From Chlorobiota bacterium (lineage in GTDB: Bacteria > Bacteroidota > Bacteroidia > Bacteroidales > VadinHA17): 37,819 bases of DNA. The position numbers were made by a program, and so were the translations under genes. The notes beneath the pieces are model-generated. The model was not told where the DNA came from and searched no databases. It saw nothing but the letters and a program-made list of their open reading frames with translations. Positions 34,413-37,819 of this stretch are shown here, one piece after another (position 1 is the first letter of the stretch; the number at the start of each line of letters is the position of its first letter). The DNA is taken from contig JAADHC010000017.1 of assembly GCA_013152085.1 (NCBI GenBank), positions 1 through 37,819 on the forward strand, given 5' to 3'.

Positions 34413-34904
34413 ATGAAAAAGATTTTAATTCCCGTTTTGCTGGCTTTTGCTGCTGTAACGAGCTGCCAGAGCAAAGCCGGACATGATCCGCAGAAAACGG
34501 AACCGGATACGCTGAAATCCCCGCAACCCAAAGTGGATATTCGCGTTAACAAGGAGTATGACGACCAGGGAAACCTGGTACGGATGGATTCAACCTATAT
34601 CTGGTCATATACCAACACCAGAGGCGATACCTTCAACATCGTTGCAGACAGCCTGCTGGGTGGTTTCCGGCCCTATTCATTCAATGAATTTCCCGACAGT
34701 ACAGATGTGTGGCTCAACCCGTTCTTTAACTACGATTCCACCTTCTATACCGACTTTTTCCACAACAACTATTTCTTTGACCGGTGGAATAAAGAGTTCA
34801 GGGAGATGGAACATGAGTTGCATAAACTGGATTCGTTACGCGATGCGTTCCTGAAACGGCATTATCCGGAGATGGTACCGAAGAGGCGCGGACAGAAACT
34901 TTAA
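34413..34904 (+). CDS. Small lipoprotein of unknown function
   Basis: 163 residues from the ATG at 34413. Lipoprotein signal MKKILIPVLLAFAAVTSC with the lipobox at C18. The mature part begins with a Pro/Lys-rich linker (QSKAGHDPQKTEPDTLKSPQ), then an acidic, aromatic domain with many Asp, Phe, Asn and Tyr (NPFFNYDSTFYTDFFHNNYF) and a C-terminal helix rich in charged residues (EFREMEHELHKLDSLRDAFL). No family recognised. It is monocistronic as far as can be seen. Confidence 0.75.
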   Translation: MKKILIPVLLAFAAVTSCQSKAGHDPQKTEPDTLKSPQPKVDIRVNKEYDDQGNLVRMDSTYIWSYTNTRGDTFNIVADSLLGGFRPYSFNEFPDSTDVWLNPFFNYDSTFYTDFFHNNYFFDRWNKEFREMEHELHKLDSLRDAFLKRHYPEMVPKRRGQKL

Positions 34905-35015
34905 TATCCTGTCCATTTTTTTCTGGTTTTTGGAACAGGTATAACAGGATAGCTTCATTGCAGCGTCGCTCTGACAAGGATATATTCATCGTTCTTGTTT
35001 TCGAAATTTTAATGC

Positions 35016-35186
35016 TTAACCCGGATTATTCATAAACTAAAAAGTAATGTTTTTTAACAAAAATATTCGAGATATTCCTATCCTCAAATTTGGGTATTCC
35101 TATGTCGGGGTTAACCGCATTGCTTCCCACTATCCATCGCACATTCATGCAATGCACTGCGTTTTTACATGAATAATGCGGGTTAA
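35016..35186. mobile_element. Possible MITE-like element or IS-end remnant
   Basis: The left end TTAACCCGGATTATTCAT (35016-35033) is the complement of the right end (35169-35186) with one mismatch. The interior has a related TTAACCGCAT (35111-35120) and a repeated ATTCCTAT (about 35075 and 35095). At 171 bp with terminal inverted repeats and no gene it has the shape of a miniature transposable element. No clear target-site duplication was identified. Confidence 0.4.
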
Positions 35187-35237
35187 CAATAATGTGAGGA
35201 AAAAGTATGGGAGTAGCCTCTTCCGATCCGTCAACCT

Positions 35238-35268
35238 TCTGACAAAAACGGGATTTTTTCTATATTCG
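35238..35268 (+). promoter_or_regulatory. Candidate promoter of the 58-residue gene
   Basis: TATATTCG (35261-35268), one base off TAnnTTTG, is preceded by TCTG (35238-35241) at 19 bases. It lies 28 bases before the ATG at 35297. Confidence 0.4.
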
Positions 35269-35296
35269 CCATGAAAACCGAAAAGAATAAAATACG

Positions 35297-35473
35297 ATGG
35301 AGAACAAAGAGAAGGTATTACATGCCATGCAGTCTTCAGGAAAACCATTGAAAGCAGGTGAGATTGCGGAGCAAACCGGTCTTGACAAGAAAGATGTAGA
35401 CAAAGCGATGAAAGTATTGAAAACAGAGGGATTGATTGTATCCCCCAAGCGTTGTTACTGGGAGCCAAAATAG
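35297..35473 (+). CDS. 58-residue winged-helix-like DNA-binding protein
   Basis: Short gene: ATG at 35297, TAG at 35471-35473. It reads as one helix-turn-helix unit: [20 protein letters not shown], then [20 protein letters not shown] and a wing [17 protein letters not shown]. The pattern of helix, GEIAE-x-TGL turn, recognition helix ([12 protein letters not shown]) and the GLIVSPKR beta-wing is that of minimal winged-helix proteins. A strong intrinsic terminator 20 bases downstream and a promoter upstream support a real, self-contained gene. The role is probably transcriptional regulation; the target is unknown. Confidence 0.82.
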   Translation: MENKEKVLHAMQSSGKPLKAGEIAEQTGLDKKDVDKAMKVLKTEGLIVSPKRCYWEPK

Positions 35474-35493
35474 TGATCCCGGAAAAAATAAAG

Positions 35494-35526
35494 GAGGGCG
35501 GGAGTTGTTTTCTCCCACCCTCTTTT
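35494..35526 (+). terminator. Intrinsic terminator after the 58-residue gene
   Basis: An 11-bp stem with one C-A mismatch (35494-35504 with 35512-35522; GAGGGCGGGAG / CTCCCACCCTC), a loop of seven bases and a TTTT run (35523-35526). Confidence 0.88.
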
Positions 35527-35609
35527 CTTACAACCGGCTGTCACGTTAGGGCAGCTTTGTCAGGGGTCATACCGGGAAAACCGGTAAAAGCTGCAGGCAC
35601 ATTTGATTT

Positions 35610-35963
35610 TCAGGCCTCCTGGGGTTTGGCACTGTCTTTCAGAATTTGCACCTGGTCGATAACGACTTCGCTTATAAATTTCTTTTCACCGTTTTTATCT
35701 TCGTAAGCGCGGTGTACGAGTTTTCCGGCGACAGCCACGGACTGTCCTTTTTTGAGGTATTTTTCGGCATAGACGGCGGTACTGCCCCAGGCAACGAGGT
35801 TATGCCATTGCGTATCGGTAATACGCTGGCCCTCGCTATTCCGGTAGCTTTCGTTTGTAGCGATGGAGATTTTGGCCATTTTTCGGCCGTTGGACAATTC
35901 ACGAACCTGCGGATCCATCCCGAGGTTTCCGATGAGGTTTACTCTGTTTCTCAAGTTGTTCAT
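35610..35963 (-). CDS. ssb: Single-stranded DNA-binding protein without acidic tail
   Basis: 117 residues from the ATG at 35963 (MNNLRNRVNLIGNLGMDPQV); the frame is open 18 codons further, but those residues are unlike SSB. The OB-fold signatures are clear: RVNLIGNLGMDP, KMAKISIATNESYRN, DTQWHNLVAWG, AEKYLKKGQSVAVAGKL. The protein stops right after the OB fold (VQILKDSAKPQEA) and lacks the linker and the acidic DDDIPF-type tip that housekeeping SSBs use to bind partner proteins. It is therefore probably a second, specialised copy. It coats single-stranded DNA during replication, repair or uptake. Confidence 0.9.
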   Translation of the reverse strand: MNNLRNRVNLIGNLGMDPQVRELSNGRKMAKISIATNESYRNSEGQRITDTQWHNLVAWGSTAVYAEKYLKKGQSVAVAGKLVHRAYEDKNGEKKFISEVVIDQVQILKDSAKPQEA

Positions 35964-36095
35964 GACGTTTACATTTTTAATTAAACATTTCGCATTACCC
36001 GGCCGGGGCAGCATCATTTAAAAGATGCAATACAAAGGAAAGGATTGAAGCAGGGATGATTCGTATAATATGCAGTTAGAATCGTTTATTTCCGT

Positions 36096-36126
36096 TTTGA
36101 AGCGTTTATAAACGGATATATTTTTG
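36096..36126 (+). promoter_or_regulatory. Canonical Bacteroidota promoter of the zinc-ribbon gene
   Basis: TTTG (36096-36099), 19 bases, TATTTTTG (36119-36126): a full match to both elements at the usual spacing. It lies 27 bases before the ATG at 36154 and so supports that start over the upstream TTG at 36124, which overlaps the -7 element. Confidence 0.7.
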
Positions 36127-36153
36127 TATATTAGTGAGTTCAAATCACCAGGA

Positions 36154-36522
36154 ATGGAAAAGAGGATTTGTCTGGAATGTGGAGAAGCATTACACGGGCG
36201 GGCGGATCAGAAGTTTTGTTCCGATGCATGCCGGACGGCATATCACAACCGTACGCATGCGGATCGTGAAACGATCATCAGGAAGATCAACTCGATTTTA
36301 CGCCGGAACCGGAATATTCTCATGCGGTTAAATCCGACGGGCAAGGTAAAGGTAAGCCGTGAGAAGCTCATTCGCGAGGGGTTTAATTTCTCCTATCACA
36401 CCAACACGTACCGGACGAAAAACGGGAATACATATTATTATTGTTACGATCAGGGTTACCTGCCTTTAGCCGATGGCATATATTTCCTGGTACGCCGTCA
36501 GGAGTATGTGGATCAGGATTGA
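36154..36522 (+). CDS. Zinc-ribbon protein of unknown function
   Basis: 122 residues from the ATG at 36154. An N-terminal zinc ribbon has ligands C6, C9, C22 and C26 (RICLECGEAL, KFCSDACRTAYHNR), in the style of DUF2116-type proteins. A basic helix follows (ETIIRKINSILRRNRNIL) and then a domain with many Tyr and Asn (NFSYHTNTYRTKNGNTYYYC) that looks beta-rich. Probably a nucleic-acid or ribosome-associated small protein; the function is not known. It is divergent from the ssb gene and convergent with the aldo/keto reductase gene. Confidence 0.8.
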   Translation: MEKRICLECGEALHGRADQKFCSDACRTAYHNRTHADRETIIRKINSILRRNRNILMRLNPTGKVKVSREKLIREGFNFSYHTNTYRTKNGNTYYYCYDQGYLPLADGIYFLVRRQEYVDQD

Positions 36523-36603
36523 GATTCGGGATTACTCCGCAACCTGTTCATGATTTTGCCTGACGACAGGGACAAATGTGTGCAATATATCAGGATACAC
36601 GTT

Positions 36604-37563
36604 TCAGGTTTCTCCCGGATATTTAAACAGAGGGGTTTCGGCGAGTCCTTTCTGTTTGATGATTTCCGTTTCTTCTTTTGTAAGGGGTTTAAACTCAGCG
36701 GCCAGTGACAATGCCATCTTAAACAGGTTTTCATTACCGGGAGGGATAGCTGCGGTAACGGCATGTGACAGTGTAAAGCGAAGGCCCATATTTGCATCTT
36801 CTTTATCGGTAAGCGGCTGGTACCAGCATTTGGGAGTACGTGTTGCGCCTTCGGGATAAGGGCGGCGTGCCATGGCTTTAAGGGCAAGGATTCCCATTTC
36901 TTTTTCCCGGGCCCTGGCCAGCACCTGCGGGCCGAAGTTACCGGCATACCAGGTAGCGAAGTTAACGGGGAACAGGATGGTATCAAAATCAAAACGGTCC
37001 ATGAGAGCCATTGCAGCCTCAACCGAATGAGCGGAAAATCCCAGGAACCGTACTTTTCCTTCGTCACGGGCTTTGAGGAATGTTTCCATGGCTCCGCCTG
37101 ATGAGAAGATGGTTTCCACATCATCCATGGTGGTCACGGCATGAAGCTGATAGAGGTCGAAATAGTCAGTACGCAAACGTTTCAGGGATTGTTCGAGTTC
37201 ATTGCGGGCATCCTCTTTTTTACGCCCGGTGGTTTTACAGGCGAGGAATACTTTTTTACGGTAGGATTCGAGAGCCGGTCCGAGTTTTATTTCCGCATCG
37301 CCGTAAGTAGGTGCAACATCGAAATAGTTTACTCCGTAATCAATGGCTTCGGCTACACGCTCAGCCGCTTGTTTCGGGGTAGCATTCATCACGACGATCC
37401 CACCGAAGCCTAAGATGGAAAGTTTCTCACCTGTTTTACCGAGGGATCTTTTTTCGAGGACGGGAGGATTCAATTCACGGGTAATATTTGCCATTGCTCC
37501 GGGGATAAAACCGATAAGTGGAGCAACAACGCCTGCTGATTTAACAAATGTTCTTCTTTTCAT
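36604..37563 (-). CDS. Tat-exported aldo/keto reductase
   Basis: 319 residues. The N-terminus MKRRTFVKSAGVVAPLIGFI is a twin-arginine signal (RRTFVK), so the folded, cofactor-loaded enzyme probably goes to the periplasm. The aldo/keto reductase tetrad is present: D82 and Y87 (NYFDVAPTYGDAE), K110 (VFLACKTTG) and H141 (LYQLHAV). The barrel is slightly short of the family norm (about 285 residues after the signal). It uses NAD(P)H-type chemistry on carbonyl groups; the substrate is unknown. Minus-strand single gene with no clear promoter seen. Confidence 0.9.
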   Translation of the reverse strand: MKRRTFVKSAGVVAPLIGFIPGAMANITRELNPPVLEKRSLGKTGEKLSILGFGGIVVMNATPKQAAERVAEAIDYGVNYFDVAPTYGDAEIKLGPALESYRKKVFLACKTTGRKKEDARNELEQSLKRLRTDYFDLYQLHAVTTMDDVETIFSSGGAMETFLKARDEGKVRFLGFSAHSVEAAMALMDRFDFDTILFPVNFATWYAGNFGPQVLARAREKEMGILALKAMARRPYPEGATRTPKCWYQPLTDKEDANMGLRFTLSHAVTAAIPPGNENLFKMALSLAAEFKPLTKEETEIIKQKGLAETPLFKYPGET

Positions 37564-37819
37564 GGATCAAACGTTGATGTTCATCTATCTAATTGATCTG
37601 TTTCTCAGGAATATAAAAGATGTTATAAATATAATAAAATGCATTAATACCGGCAAATCCGTCACTGGTTCTGTGGATATAAATTTGCAGAGATGATAAA
37701 AAATGATCAAAAAATTTGCATATTAACTTAAAAATCAGTTACATTTATATAGAGTTTATTCATCCTCCCGCCGGAACGCAAAAGCTCGCGTATCATGGTG
37801 GATCACTGGCAGATAGATT

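Larger units (their letters stand above)
34905..35296. other. Gene-free region of about 390 bp with a short inverted-repeat element
   Basis: It contains an 18-bp inverted repeat (35016-35033 and 35169-35186, 17 of 18 bases matching) enclosing about 135 bases, a partial internal copy of the same motif at 35111-35120, and the promoter of the 58-residue gene. No transposase gene is present. Confidence 0.6.

Noticed and set aside
37756-37819. Possible 3' end of a minus-strand gene entering from the right edge (20 codons then TAA at 37756-37758)
   Set aside because: Too short to separate from chance; would need sequence beyond the window.
1-37819. CRISPR arrays, rRNA, tRNA, intact insertion sequences or prophage genes
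   Set aside because: None were seen on reading; no direct-repeat/spacer pattern and no transposase or phage motifs.

Overview
The window looks like a chromosomal segment of a Bacteroidota bacterium, probably Bacteroidales-like. Three things point there. Shine-Dalgarno sequences are mostly absent. Several upstream regions carry the Bacteroidota-type promoter (TTTG, about 19 bases, TAnnTTTG; best case before the zinc-ribbon gene at 36154). The gene content is typical: 6-bladed beta-propeller, Spy/LTXXQ proteins, many lipoproteins and a giant DIGAYEF-type surface protein. I see no rRNA, tRNA, CRISPR array or intact insertion sequence.

Layout. Bases 1-6711 (minus) are one uninterrupted reading frame of at least 2237 codons for a secreted, modular beta-helix protein that continues past the left edge. 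Bases 7472-8801 (minus) hold a compact, AT-rich type II restriction-modification pair: a BglII/BstYI-like endonuclease and an MT-A70 adenine methyltransferase. A CLC chloride transporter with CBS domains (8938-10683) is followed by a GH27 alpha-galactosidase-like lipoprotein (10821-13097) and a small outer-membrane-type protein (13288-13740).

Bases 13881-23599 are the functional centre. They hold a TolC/MacA/MacB-type efflux operon (minus), a divergent TPR protein (plus), a Spy/LTXXQ periplasmic protein (minus), and an operon of ECF sigma factor, membrane anti-sigma-like protein and membrane-anchored Spy/CnrX-like protein (minus). Three upstream regions here share the motif GGAATAAATA, 13 bases, GTC: before the sigma operon, before spy and before tolC. 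I read this as one ECF regulon in which the sigma factor controls itself, a periplasmic chaperone or metal-binding protein, and a tripartite efflux pump.

Bases 23712-30289 carry, on the plus strand, a family 4-type uracil-DNA glycosylase, a calcineurin-like phosphoesterase lipoprotein, a cation-chloride-cotransporter-like permease, an NPP-type phosphodiesterase lipoprotein, an MBL-fold hydrolase and a possible tiny lipoprotein. Bases 30395-34904 carry a second ECF sigma/zinc-finger anti-sigma pair, a 6-bladed beta-propeller protein, a putative TIM-barrel glycoside hydrolase lipoprotein and an unknown lipoprotein. Bases 34905-37819 hold a short inverted-repeat element, a 58-residue winged-helix-like protein missed by length cut-offs, a tail-less single-stranded DNA-binding protein, a zinc-ribbon protein and a Tat-exported aldo/keto reductase.

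All family calls come from reading motifs by eye; no database search was run.
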